40,662 bases of DNA. Origin: Lentisphaerota bacterium. Lineage in GTDB: Bacteria > Verrucomicrobiota > Kiritimatiellia > UBA8416 > JAFGIZ01. The translations under genes and the position numbers were made by a program. Shown here piece after piece: positions 25,794 to 34,044 of the stretch. The notes beneath the pieces were generated by a model. That model did no database searches. It saw only the letters and a program-made list of their open reading frames with translations, and was not told the DNA's origin. The first letter of the stretch is position 1; every line of letters begins with the position of its first letter. The stretch lies in assembly GCA_016929365.1 (NCBI GenBank), contig JAFGIZ010000160.1:1-40662 (forward strand), in the 5' to 3' direction.

Positions 25794-26570
25794 TCAGATG
25801 CGAGACATTACGTTTCCGCTGCAAACCGGAAGATACACCCCCGTGATGGACGCCGCCAGATCGGAAGCCAGGAAACAGACGGCATACGCAACGTCGACAT
25901 CTCGCGTCCGGCGTTTCAGGGGAAGCGCCTGCGTGTACTCGGGCCCGGGGTCTCGGAATCCGCCGTGTTCATCGCGATACCGGTCACTTAGCGTCCAGCC
26001 GGGCGCCACCTGGTTGACGGTGATGCCATCTTTCCCGACTTCCTTCGCCAGCACGCGCAACAGGCGGTCCTGCCCGCCCTTTCCCGAGACGTAGGCTGAC
26101 TGGGACGGATCGCACTGCATGGTACACTCCGTGTTAATCGCGATATAACGCCCCCACCCCTTTGCCTGCATGGCGGGAACAAAAGCCTGGGCCAGAAATA
26201 CGTTCTGCAACACGCATGTACGGAATTGGCTTTCGTAATCCGCTTCCGACTCTCCCAGCACGCTGTCCCACGGGGCTATCTGCTCCACGGCATTGGCCAC
26301 GACGATATCGGGTGCCGCAAGCCGAACGGCAATCTCTTCCCGCATCGCCATGACAGAATCCCGATCCCCTACGTCGGCCTGGACCGTCACCGCCCGCCGG
26401 CCCTTGGCCAGCACCCCGGCGGCCAGTTCCTCCGCCTTGGACTGATTGGTTCTGTAGTGGATCGCCGTATCGGCGCCGCAATTCGCCAATTGATCGATCA
26501 TCACCCGCCCCAGGTCGCCGGTTGCCCCCGTAACCAAGGCCGTCTTACCGTTGAGGTCAATGGTCCGCAT
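25794..26570 (-). CDS. Short-chain dehydrogenase/reductase with atypical active site
   Basis: A 258-residue Rossmann-fold oxidoreductase. The cofactor loop GATGDLG is at 15-21 and the catalytic YVSGK at 160-164. Two departures from classical SDRs are visible. Thr147 stands where the catalytic serine is expected (13 residues before the tyrosine), and the usual NNAG motif reads VANA (91-94). The C-terminal LASDLAASITGVYLPVCSG is family-typical. ATG 26570 is preceded by GGGAGGA, an excellent site; a frame running 35 codons further upstream only overlaps the neighbouring SDR. It is 13 bases downstream of that second SDR, and the two may act on successive intermediates. Substrate unknown. Confidence 0.9.
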   Translation of the reverse strand: MRTIDLNGKTALVTGATGDLGRVMIDQLANCGADTAIHYRTNQSKAEELAAGVLAKGRRAVTVQADVGDRDSVMAMREEIAVRLAAPDIVVANAVEQIAPWDSVLGESEADYESQFRTCVLQNVFLAQAFVPAMQAKGWGRYIAINTECTMQCDPSQSAYVSGKGGQDRLLRVLAKEVGKDGITVNQVAPGWTLSDRYRDEHGGFRDPGPEYTQALPLKRRTRDVDVAYAVCFLASDLAASITGVYLPVCSGNVMSRI

Positions 26571-26583
26571 CCGCGTTCCTCCC

Positions 26584-27348
26584 TTATACGCATAATGCCT
26601 GATGGCCGCCATCCACCCGCAGGGTGATGCCGGATATGTATTCTGCTTCCCGCGATGCCAGAAAAAGCACGGCATGCCCGATGTCCCGGGGGGTGCCGAT
26701 GCGGCCGACCGGCACTCGCCGCTTGATCTCCTCCGCCGGCCCCGGTCGTTCCCAGTGATGGCGGGTCATGTCCGTCAGAATCATGCCCGGCGCCACCGCA
26801 TTGCACGTGATTCCGTGTTTGCCGAGAGCCGTCGCGAATCCGACCATGGTCATTCGCATGCCGGCCTTGGATGCGCCGTAATCGACCTGAACCGGCTGCG
26901 TTACGTTCTCGGCCAGCGAGGTGATGAAGACCACACGCCCGCCGTCACCCTGCTCGATCATCTTCTCGGCCGCAAGCTGCGTGCAGTGAAACGCGCCGTT
27001 CAGGTTCACATCGATCGTCTTTTCCCATGTATCCGGCTCCATCTCCATCACGTCGCGGAACGGACAGATTCCGGCATTGTTCACCAGCACATCAAGGCGG
27101 CCGAACTGTGCCGTCACCCCGTCGATCATGGCGGCTACCGACGCACGGTCCGCAACGTCACAGGGGATACCTACGGCATCCCGGGCACTGGCCTCGTCTT
27201 TCAGCCTTTGCGCTGCCGTTCGCGCTTGTTGCGAATCCAGGTCGGCCACCACAATCCTGTCCCCTGCCGCCGCAAAGCACTCGGCAATCCCGTAACCGAT
27301 TCCCCGTGCGGCTCCGGTAATTATCACGATCCTGTCCTGTTGCTTCAT
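26584..27348 (-). CDS. Classical short-chain dehydrogenase/reductase
   Basis: A 254-residue SDR with TGAARGIG (11-18), Asp after strand 2 (ADLDS, favouring NAD), NNAG (90-93), and the catalytic Ser144, Tyr157, Lys161 in the order expected. PGMILTDMT and the C-terminal SGITLRVDGGHQ are normal for the group that holds glucose 1-dehydrogenase and 3-oxoacyl-ACP reductase homologues. ATG 27348 has GGAG eight bases upstream. It is the first gene of the four-gene leftward operon (this SDR, second SDR, SGNH hydrolase, UroD-like) and diverges from an AraC regulator. Sugar or polyol oxidation is the best guess. Confidence 0.93.
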   Translation of the reverse strand: MKQQDRIVIITGAARGIGYGIAECFAAAGDRIVVADLDSQQARTAAQRLKDEASARDAVGIPCDVADRASVAAMIDGVTAQFGRLDVLVNNAGICPFRDVMEMEPDTWEKTIDVNLNGAFHCTQLAAEKMIEQGDGGRVVFITSLAENVTQPVQVDYGASKAGMRMTMVGFATALGKHGITCNAVAPGMILTDMTRHHWERPGPAEEIKRRVPVGRIGTPRDIGHAVLFLASREAEYISGITLRVDGGHQALCV

Positions 27349-27396
27349 CAGAATACTCCGCTTTTACCTCGCCAGAGACCCACCATCGGGCACCAG

Positions 27397-27402
27397 ACTA
27401 TA
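27397..27402 (-). promoter_or_regulatory. Possible -10 element in the AraC/SDR divergent region
   Basis: TATAGT on the minus strand, 49 bases before the SDR start, with no acceptable -35 at 16-18 bases. The missing -35 fits a promoter that needs an activator such as the adjacent AraC protein. The 123-base divergent gap otherwise shows no clear symmetric operator. Confidence 0.3.
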
Positions 27403-27471
27403 CCGAAAAGGAAACACTGACCATGCACAGAGAAGACTCCAGACTTGCACAATCCTGATTTTGTTGCTCAT

Positions 27472-28380
27472 ATGCGCTTTATGCAAGCGGTCCGGCCGGC
27501 GCCCTCCAGGCAAGCACTGCCCGAGTCCCCCGTGCGTATCTTCCCCGATCGATTGTGGACACAGTCCGTCACGGGGCATCGCGGCGGAGAGTGGTCGGCG
27601 CTTTACGCCGATACACACACCGGCCCGCGGACGGGCGGTCCGTTGGCTCGCCATGATTTCTGGGAGTTGAGCGTGGTACTGCACGGTGAAGGCGAATTTC
27701 TGGGGCCGGAACCGGTCTCGGTACGTGCCCGGGACTGTATCCTGGCCCCGCCCGGCATCGAACATAATGAATGCAGCCGGGATGAAGATTTTCGCACGCT
27801 CTGGATAGGCTTCAGAACCCGCGTCCTGAAGCCGTCCGAATGCCTGCGCTTGAATCACCAGGGCCTGGCGGACATGGCGCAGGACCTCTGGCTCTTTTCC
27901 CGCGAACAGGGCAAAGCCATCGGCCCCGAGCTGGATGCTCGAACAGCGGAACTGATCCTGCGCTTTCTCCGGCTGCACACGGAAACCGAGTCCCGTCACG
28001 GAGCGGACCGGGTATCCCGCGCCATCGACTACCTGGAAACAAACTACATTCGCGCCATATCCGTCAAGAGCCTGGCGCGCGATCTGAACTGCAGCGAAGG
28101 GTATCTGCACCGTTGTTTTAAAAAGCGTACGGGCTCTTCCCCCGCGGCCTACCTGCAAGCGCTTCGCATCCGGCAAGCCTGCTTTCTTCTTCGGCATACC
28201 CGGCTGACGATATGCGAAATCGGAGAACGCTGTGGCTACCCGGATCCCGCACACTTCAGCCGGATTTTCAAGAACACCGCCGGAAAATCGCCGAGGGCAT
28301 TCCGTCTGGGCAAGATTACTGACAGCGGCGCACCCCCACACCTCCGGCCTGAGGTCACACATGGCCAGGCAAAAGGCTGA
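27472..28380 (+). CDS. AraC-family transcriptional regulator
   Basis: About 302 residues. The N-terminal half is a cupin-like ligand domain (HDFWELSVVLHGEGEF, CILAPPGIEHNE). The C-terminal 100 residues are the double helix-turn-helix: AIDYLETNYIRAISVKSLA, LNCSEGYLHRCFKKRTGSSP, then AYLQALRIRQA and ICEIGERCGYPDPAHFSRIFKN with the canonical KSPRAFR end. It probably senses a sugar and controls the divergent SDR-SDR-SGNH-UroD operon. The start is uncertain: ATG 27472 and ATG 27481 are both plausible, and a TTG at 27445 is in frame. None has a good ribosome-binding site. A UroD relic follows 66 bases downstream. Confidence 0.9.
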   Translation: MRFMQAVRPAPSRQALPESPVRIFPDRLWTQSVTGHRGGEWSALYADTHTGPRTGGPLARHDFWELSVVLHGEGEFLGPEPVSVRARDCILAPPGIEHNECSRDEDFRTLWIGFRTRVLKPSECLRLNHQGLADMAQDLWLFSREQGKAIGPELDARTAELILRFLRLHTETESRHGADRVSRAIDYLETNYIRAISVKSLARDLNCSEGYLHRCFKKRTGSSPAAYLQALRIRQACFLLRHTRLTICEIGERCGYPDPAHFSRIFKNTAGKSPRAFRLGKITDSGAPPHLRPEVTHGQAKG

Positions 28381-28446
28381 CCTCCGGGAACGCTTCAGTA
28401 TCTGCCTCAAGAAAGCAGAAGCAGAGCAATAACTTCAAGAGAGCGA

Positions 28447-28725
28447 ATGATGACGGCAGTGAACAGGGAAAAAGGGGATCGGCTTCCGGCGACGACCCAT
28501 CATGTGATGCCTTATTTCCTGAACCGCTACATGAACGGCGTTTCCATCCCGGAATTTTTTGAGCAGACGGGCCTGGACTTCATTTTGCGGACAATTCCTC
28601 AGAAACCGGATGAAGCGGCCGGCGCAAGCGGCGGATATATTCTTGCGCCGTCGGATCATTTCTTTGATGCTGATCCGGTACCGGTCACCGCATTTGCCGA
28701 AGAAGCGGCTGCGTGTGTTTATTGA
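28447..28725 (+). pseudogene. UroD-family gene with a large internal deletion
   Basis: An intact 92-codon frame that joins two distant parts of a UroD-like protein. Residues 1 to about 45 match the N-terminus of the UroD/corrinoid methyltransferase group (VNREKGDRLPATTHHVMPYFLNRYMNG, split here for reading: VNREKGDRLP, then TTHHVMPYFLNRYMNG). Residues about 60-92 match its C-terminal end (GGYILAPSDHF). The roughly 250 residues of barrel between, including all active-site loops, are missing without breaking the frame. It cannot be a functional decarboxylase. The full-length homologue lies at 23728-24654. The join is near residue 57. A short functional peptide is possible but there is no evidence for it. 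Confidence 0.6.
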
Positions 28726-28898
28726 GACTTTTTATCCGGCCAGGCAGCGCGCACCCGTGGCTGTACCCGGGAAACAAGGCGTTACCCGGCACGATTGGCC
28801 GGACGGCGACACACCGGGACCACACGCAGCACCGGATCGCGCCCGGACGGAACAGCACGACAGTACGTTGACAGCGTGAAAGTGGAAGCCGGAACATC

Positions 28899-29945
28899 AT
28901 GAAACTGTACGGAAAAGCATGGACGCGGCGGGAACTGGAGGCGCGGGTCGGGCGTGTCGAGCAGATCGGCGGCGTACGGAGGCTGCAGGCCGCGGAAGGC
29001 TTTGAACAGGGGTTGCAAACGGTACAGGTGCGCACGGGCGGCGGACTGGAATATTTTGTGAATCCCTCGCGCGGCCTGGATATTTCGCTCTGCCAGTTTG
29101 GCGGTACGCCGGTCAGCTGGCAGGCGCCGCAAGGCGATGTCGGCCCGGCGTTTTACAGTGCTCACGGTACGGACTGGCTGCGCACGGCCTGCGGCGGCAT
29201 GCTGATGACGTGCGGCATGCGGAATGCGGGCGTACCGTGCGAGGACCAGGGCGATACGCTCGGATTGCACGGCCGCGCGCACCATACGCCCGCCCGACAG
29301 GTTTCGGCCCAGGGCTGCTGGGACGGCGATGAGTACGTGATGCAGGTGAGCGGACAGATCGAGGAAGCGCGCTTTTTCGGCGAATACCTGAAACTGTACC
29401 GCGTCATTGAAAGCCGGCTGGGCGGCCATGACATCCGCATCAAAGACAGCGTCGAGAACTGCGGTTTTGAACCCTCGCCACTGATGCTCCTCTATCATTT
29501 CAATTTCGGCTTCCCGCTGCTGAGCGAACATGCCGAGCTGGACATCAAGGCACAGAAAACCGAACCGCGCGATGAACGGGCGGCGGAGTCGGCGCACGAC
29601 CGCTGGGAGGCCCCGACCGCCGGTTTTACGGAACAGTGCTATTACCATTCCGGTTTTGAAAGAGATGCGGACGGATTCGCGAAGGCATCGGTCATGAATT
29701 CCGCCTTTCCGGTGGCGGGCGGAATAACGGCACTGAAAGCGTCGGTGTGCTGGAAGCCGGAACAGCTCGACTGGCTGGTGCAGTGGACCGTGTGCGGGCA
29801 AGGCATGCATGTGCTGGGGATCGAGCCGGCCAACTGCCGGGTCAACGGTCGCGCGGGAGCGCGTGCCGCCGGCGACCTGAAATACATCGCACCGGGCGAA
29901 CGGCAAGAATTTGAAACCGTGCTCAGGTTTGAAAAAAAGGACTGA
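28899..29945 (+). CDS. DUF4432 family protein (aldose 1-epimerase-like)
   Basis: A 348-residue galactose-mutarotase-fold protein. Supporting stretches are YFVNPSRGLDISLCQFGG, the central CGGMLMTCGMRNAG, LGLHGRAHHTPA, IKDSVENCGFEPSPLMLLYHFNFGFP, and the late WTVCGQGMHVLGIEPANC. This arrangement is what I recall for DUF4432 proteins, which resemble aldose 1-epimerases and keep a His/Glu-rich sugar pocket. No signal peptide. It starts a rightward three-gene set: the next gene begins four bases after its stop, then a mannitol-dehydrogenase-family gene. It could interconvert anomers of the sugar that the dehydrogenase uses. A TTGACA at 28868 has no matching -10. Confidence 0.8.
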   Translation: MKLYGKAWTRRELEARVGRVEQIGGVRRLQAAEGFEQGLQTVQVRTGGGLEYFVNPSRGLDISLCQFGGTPVSWQAPQGDVGPAFYSAHGTDWLRTACGGMLMTCGMRNAGVPCEDQGDTLGLHGRAHHTPARQVSAQGCWDGDEYVMQVSGQIEEARFFGEYLKLYRVIESRLGGHDIRIKDSVENCGFEPSPLMLLYHFNFGFPLLSEHAELDIKAQKTEPRDERAAESAHDRWEAPTAGFTEQCYYHSGFERDADGFAKASVMNSAFPVAGGITALKASVCWKPEQLDWLVQWTVCGQGMHVLGIEPANCRVNGRAGARAAGDLKYIAPGERQEFETVLRFEKKD

Positions 29946-29949
29946 CCGG

Positions 29950-30777
29950 ATGACTGTAGAGGCAAAGGTTTTGAGTGAAGCGGCACTGAAGCAGGCACAA
30001 CAGTCCTATCGAACGCTGTATGCGGCGGCGCTGCCAGGAGCCGGGGGGATTACTCCGGACCGGCTGGAAATCGCGACCTTCAACTGCTCGGAGACCTTTG
30101 CCGAATTTCAGCGGATCGGACTCGGACTGGAAACCGTGGTGATTTACCGCGCGCCGGACGACACCGGGCACACCGGGAAGGTGCTGATGAATCTTCCGGG
30201 GCAGCTCCTGCTCGAACACGGGCATGTCGACACGTTCGTGCTGGAAAAAGACGCGCCGCTTCCCAACGGGTTTGTCCGGCTGGCGGAGTTGATCAACGCC
30301 TTTGAGGGCATATTGCAGTACCACGGCGACGGAACACCAAAGCGGGAGAACGGTACGCCGCAATATATCTACCGGGACGCGGACTATCAGATCGTTCAGG
30401 CCGAAGACGGACGGGCCGCTCTGCCGGACGGTCAGCCGGGCCTTGTTGCCGTCTATCCGGGCAAGTCGGAAACATTCAAAGCGATCTACGGCGACGGCAT
30501 TCTTTTTGCCGATACGGCGGAGGTATTGTACGCCCCCGAGGGCGTCGATCCGCACAGCATCCCCGGAGAACTTCTTCCACTGGCCGGAAAAGTCCGCGAG
30601 CAACAGGCCATCACGACGCAGCGCATGATCTATATGACCCGGGGCATGAACGTGCTGCTCTCCAAGAATACACGCCACGCTTTTCTTGGCGGACTCAGCG
30701 GCTGTGTCTATCTGGAATTCTCAACTCCGTCCATGGATGAAGCCGACCGGTTCACCGATCCGCGCGTGATCCGCTGA
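29950..30777 (+). CDS. Cupin-fold protein, possible sugar isomerase
   Basis: A 275-residue protein with two cupin-like halves. The first has LPGQLLLEHGHVDTFVLEKDAP; the second has YPGKSETFKAIYGDGILFAD and a late GGLSGCVYLEFSTPSMDEADRF, which I have split from DPRVIR at the end. The ending LEFSTPSMDEADRFTDPR resembles that of D-lyxose isomerase-like and related metal cupins, so aldose-ketose isomerisation is a reasonable guess, not an assignment. The usual HxH metal pattern is weak (EHGHVD). ATG 29950 has AAGGA eight bases upstream and lies four bases after the DUF4432 stop, so translation is probably coupled. Confidence 0.6.
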   Translation: MTVEAKVLSEAALKQAQQSYRTLYAAALPGAGGITPDRLEIATFNCSETFAEFQRIGLGLETVVIYRAPDDTGHTGKVLMNLPGQLLLEHGHVDTFVLEKDAPLPNGFVRLAELINAFEGILQYHGDGTPKRENGTPQYIYRDADYQIVQAEDGRAALPDGQPGLVAVYPGKSETFKAIYGDGILFADTAEVLYAPEGVDPHSIPGELLPLAGKVREQQAITTQRMIYMTRGMNVLLSKNTRHAFLGGLSGCVYLEFSTPSMDEADRFTDPRVIR

Positions 30778-30801
30778 GGCCGAAGACCGGGAAACAGACC
30801 C

Positions 30802-31992
30802 ATGAGTCAACCCTTTGTAGGTTTCGGATTCGGAGCCATTCAGAGCGGGCTGTTCCTGTACGAGGCCTTTCAGTCGGGACATTTTGACCGGCTTGTGGTT
30901 GCGGAAGTGATTCCGGACGTGGTGGCGGCGGTTCGCCCCCATGGCGCTTATGCGCTGAACATGGCGACCCCGGACGGCATCGCACAGCACCGGGTCACCG
31001 GAATTGAAATCTACAATCCGCGGGTTCCCGCCGATCGGGGGCCGCTTGTCGACGCTCTGGCGGAGGCGCAGGAGATCGCGACGGCGCTGCCGAGTGTCGA
31101 CTTTTACGACCGCGGCGGGGCGTCGGTCGCCAACCTGCTGGCCGAAGCCCTGCGGCGCAAGCTGGCCGATCCGACCCTGCCGGCGGCGGTCTTGTACACG
31201 GCCGAAAACAACAATCATGCCGCGGAATTATTGGACGGCCTGCTGCGCGGGAAAGTGGGTGCCGATTATTCAAGGCGGTTCCAGGTTCTGAACACCGTGA
31301 TCGGGAAAATGAGCGGAGTGGTTACCGATTCGGCGCAGATCGAACGGGACGGGTTGGCGCGGGTCGCGCCCGGCGCGGACCGTGCGTTCCTAGTGGAGGC
31401 ATTCAACAAAATCCTGATCAGTAAAATCGGGATCCCCGGATTCCGGAGGGGCCTTGACGTGCTGATCGAGAAACCGGACCTGATGCCGTTCGAGGAAGCC
31501 AAATTGTACGGACACAATGCGACCCATGCCCTGCTCGGCTATCTGGCCCATCAGAAAGGGATGCGTTTCATGTCCGATGCGGCCTCGGATCCCGGACTGG
31601 CCGCCTTCTGCAGGGCCGCGTTCATGGAAGAGTCCGGCGGAGCGTTGATCGGGAAATATGCCGGATGCGATGAGCTCTTCACGGAGTCCGGCTATACGGC
31701 GTACGTGGACGACCTGATGCTTCGCATGCTCAATCCGTGGCTGCGCGATCAGGTAGCGCGCATCATCCGCGATCCGCGCCGCAAGCTGGCGTGGAACGAC
31801 CGCTTGATCGGCACCATGCGGCTGGCGCTTTCGCAGGGAATTGAGCCGCTCCGTTACGCGGCCGGCGCCAGGGCGGCGCTGAACCTGCTCGAAGCCGCGG
31901 GTCCGGCACCGGTGGATTTCAAACAACTCTGGCCGGACGCCGACGAACGCGAACGGACCGCGGTACAGCATCGGATTGTCCGATATCCGTAA
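30802..31992 (+). CDS. Mannitol dehydrogenase-family polyol oxidoreductase
   Basis: A 396-residue member of the long-chain mannitol dehydrogenase superfamily. The N-terminal dinucleotide site is GFGFGAIQSGLFL. A second-domain pattern includes YTAENNNHAAELL, the family-like VLNTVIGKMSGVV, and a mid-protein FNKILISKIGIPGF. KLYGHNATHALLGYLAH holds the Lys, Asn and His residues that form the active site in this family (Lys-x4-Asn-x2-His). It would interconvert a ketose or ketose phosphate and a polyol with NAD(P). Its place after DUF4432 and a cupin protein suggests a small cytoplasmic pathway for one unusual sugar. There is no kinase nearby. The ribosome-binding site is weak. Confidence 0.82.
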   Translation: MSQPFVGFGFGAIQSGLFLYEAFQSGHFDRLVVAEVIPDVVAAVRPHGAYALNMATPDGIAQHRVTGIEIYNPRVPADRGPLVDALAEAQEIATALPSVDFYDRGGASVANLLAEALRRKLADPTLPAAVLYTAENNNHAAELLDGLLRGKVGADYSRRFQVLNTVIGKMSGVVTDSAQIERDGLARVAPGADRAFLVEAFNKILISKIGIPGFRRGLDVLIEKPDLMPFEEAKLYGHNATHALLGYLAHQKGMRFMSDAASDPGLAAFCRAAFMEESGGALIGKYAGCDELFTESGYTAYVDDLMLRMLNPWLRDQVARIIRDPRRKLAWNDRLIGTMRLALSQGIEPLRYAAGARAALNLLEAAGPAPVDFKQLWPDADERERTAVQHRIVRYP

Positions 31993-32090
31993 CATGTCCG
32001 GCGCTCTCCAGAAGACCGGGCCTTGTATCTTGATTCCGCTGAAGAAGCCATGTGGCGGGTCGTCAGCCCTATGCGTTTCCTTGAGTCCTG

Positions 32091-32138
32091 ATCGTAATCG
32101 TTCACCTCAGCGTAATCCCTCGGTAAATCGATTACGAT
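32091..32138. promoter_or_regulatory. Inverted-repeat operator-like region upstream of the second sulfatase
   Basis: ATCGTAATCG (32091-32100) and CGATTACGAT (32129-32138) are perfect 10-base inverted repeats, 28 bases apart, and a further direct CGTAATC lies between at 32111-32117. The right arm sits in GTAAATCGATTAC (centre CG at 32129/32130) and the left in GTAATCGTTCAC (centre at 32099/32100). Both resemble LacI-family operators with a central CG, and their centres are 30 bases apart, near three helical turns. A regulator could bind both to control the sulfatase at 32298. Confidence 0.45.
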
Positions 32139-32297
32139 GGATCGTCACAACACGCTGTGACAAGATACATATGTTGAGTTCGGCTGGAAAACGGAGGACC
32201 GGCCAGCAATGCTCGTAACGCGCTGTGCCGGGGCAGATTGGACAGCGAGCCGTACTACCAGTTTTGACATTATGGAAAAGGCAGGAAGGAGCTTACG

Positions 32298-33833
32298 ATG
32301 AAAAAGGGGCCGGCAGGGGACCGACCGAATTTCTTGATTTTTTGCGTGGACCAGCAGAAGGCGGCCCACCTGGGTTGCGCGGGACACCCGGTACTTCAGA
32401 CGCCGAACATCGACCGGATCGCCGCCGGGGGAACCCGGTTTGAGAGCTGTTATACGTCCTCTCCTGCCTGCATGCCGGCGCGGGCGACGATGGTGACGGG
32501 ATTGACAAACCGCGCCAACAGGGTCCGGACCAATGGCGTATCTCTCCCGGAGGACATACCCACCCTGCCGGGGTTACTGGCGTCCGCGGGCTACCGCACG
32601 CACGCGGCCGGGAAGCTGCACCTGAAGACCTGGGGATCCTTGGGTGACACGGCGGATCCCGACGTCGAAACACCTGAAGAGAATCCGGAACGGCTGATTC
32701 ACTGGGTAAACGGCACCATCACCAGGTCTCCCGACCATTACTATGGATTTCAAACTCAGGATTCGGCCATCGGCCATGTGCATTACGTCCAGGGCGACTA
32801 TAAGGTCTGGTTGGATCAACACCATCCCGGCGCCTACGAGGGCTACAACAACGACAACCCGGGCCCCTTGAGCCTTGATCCCGAGCTGCATTACAACCAT
32901 TGGATCGCCGATCGCTCCATCGATTTTCTGCGCAAGCGCGCGGCGGACCGATCACCGTTCTTCCTGTGGTGTTCTTTCCCCGATCCCCATTGTCCCTTTG
33001 CCGCCGTGCAGCCATGGTTTGACTTTTACAGGGACAAGGTCTTCGATCTGACCCATGCCGCGGTCGAACCGATTGTTGGCGGCGGATCGGAAACCATGCG
33101 GCGCATGGGCAGCGGCGCCAGGGCGCTTGACCGGGCTTACTTGCATGCGTGCGAACTCCAGACCTACGCCATGATCAGCCATGTGGACGAGCAGATCGGC
33201 CGCGTCCTCGATGCTTTGGAACAGGCCGGCCTGGACGACAATACTGTGGTGGTTTTCATTGCCGATCACGGCGAGCAATTGGGTGAACACGGATTCATGC
33301 ACAAGGGCTATTTTCCTTCAGACAGCCACGCCCGCATTCCGTTTGTGTGCACAGTCCCCGGCACCGCCACGCCGGGCCACGTGGTCACCGACGTAGTGAG
33401 CTTGCTGGATTTTGTTCCAACCGTTCTGGATCTGGCTGGAATCGCTCAGCCTGAGGACCCTAATGCCGCACCGTCCTTCTTCGCGCGTTCCGCTCCCGTG
33501 CCGGCGAGTTTGCCGGGAGAGTCGCTCAAGGCAACGCTTTTGAAGGGGGTTCCGCCACGCCGGCAAAATGCCTTGGTCGAATTCGACGATGAAAACGTTG
33601 AGGTGTTCGATCTCCTGCAGATGCGTATGCTGATCACCAACGAATTCAAACTGGTTTACTATAGCCCCACCGATGAGCTCATGCTGTTCGATCGTCGCAA
33701 CGATCCGGAAGAGAGAAACAACCTGGTGTTCGATCCGGACTTTGCCGGCGTCCGGGAAGGCTTACTGGTGAAGCTGATCCATGAACTATCGCGCACCGAA
33801 AGTCGTCTCCCGAGGCGCATCGAAGGGGCGTGA
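32298..33833 (+). CDS. Cytoplasmic-type formylglycine sulfatase (S1 family)
   Basis: A 511-residue sulfatase without a signal peptide: it begins directly with RPNFLIFCVDQQ (metal Asp18). The activation site is CMPAR with Cys58. Later features are AAGKLHLK, FPDPHCPF, and IADHGEQLGEHGFMHKG with Asp323/His324, all typical of family S1. ATG 32298 has AAGGAG seven bases upstream. With no leader it should desulfate imported small sugars or aryl/choline-like esters inside the cell, in contrast to the exported sulfatase at 21878. It is upstream of an exported GH71-like glycosidase and downstream of an operator-like repeat pair. The substrate is not readable. Confidence 0.9.
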   Translation: MKKGPAGDRPNFLIFCVDQQKAAHLGCAGHPVLQTPNIDRIAAGGTRFESCYTSSPACMPARATMVTGLTNRANRVRTNGVSLPEDIPTLPGLLASAGYRTHAAGKLHLKTWGSLGDTADPDVETPEENPERLIHWVNGTITRSPDHYYGFQTQDSAIGHVHYVQGDYKVWLDQHHPGAYEGYNNDNPGPLSLDPELHYNHWIADRSIDFLRKRAADRSPFFLWCSFPDPHCPFAAVQPWFDFYRDKVFDLTHAAVEPIVGGGSETMRRMGSGARALDRAYLHACELQTYAMISHVDEQIGRVLDALEQAGLDDNTVVVFIADHGEQLGEHGFMHKGYFPSDSHARIPFVCTVPGTATPGHVVTDVVSLLDFVPTVLDLAGIAQPEDPNAAPSFFARSAPVPASLPGESLKATLLKGVPPRRQNALVEFDDENVEVFDLLQMRMLITNEFKLVYYSPTDELMLFDRRNDPEERNNLVFDPDFAGVREGLLVKLIHELSRTESRLPRRIEGA

Positions 33834-33998
33834 GGACAGAGGACGTTGCAGAAATGGTGGGCGATATCAGAGCGATGACTCCCCCCCCATTCTTGACTCC
33901 GGAGCTGAATGGCTCGTATCGTTCAGCCGGAGCTCGGGGGCGAGACGTGTTGTTCGGGGCCCGGGTCAGCCCGTTCCGATCGCCTTGTCGCGATCAAC

Positions 33999-34027
33999 TT
34001 GGCACTATCGGCGGCGCCGATTATACA
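33999..34027 (+). promoter_or_regulatory. Promoter candidate for the GH71-like gene
   Basis: TTGGCA (33999-34004), exactly 17 bases, TATACA (34022-34027). Transcription would start near 34034, giving the GTG at 34045 a leader of about 11 bases. The AGGAAGG that might serve as ribosome-binding site lies inside or upstream of the start point, so this promoter and that site are partly incompatible. Confidence 0.45.
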
Positions 34028-34044
34028 GGAAGGCATGGTGGTAC

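Noticed and set aside
32264..32269. TTGACA as the sulfatase promoter
   Set aside because: A -10 at proper spacing would overlap the ribosome-binding site and start codon; no TATAAT-like element is there.
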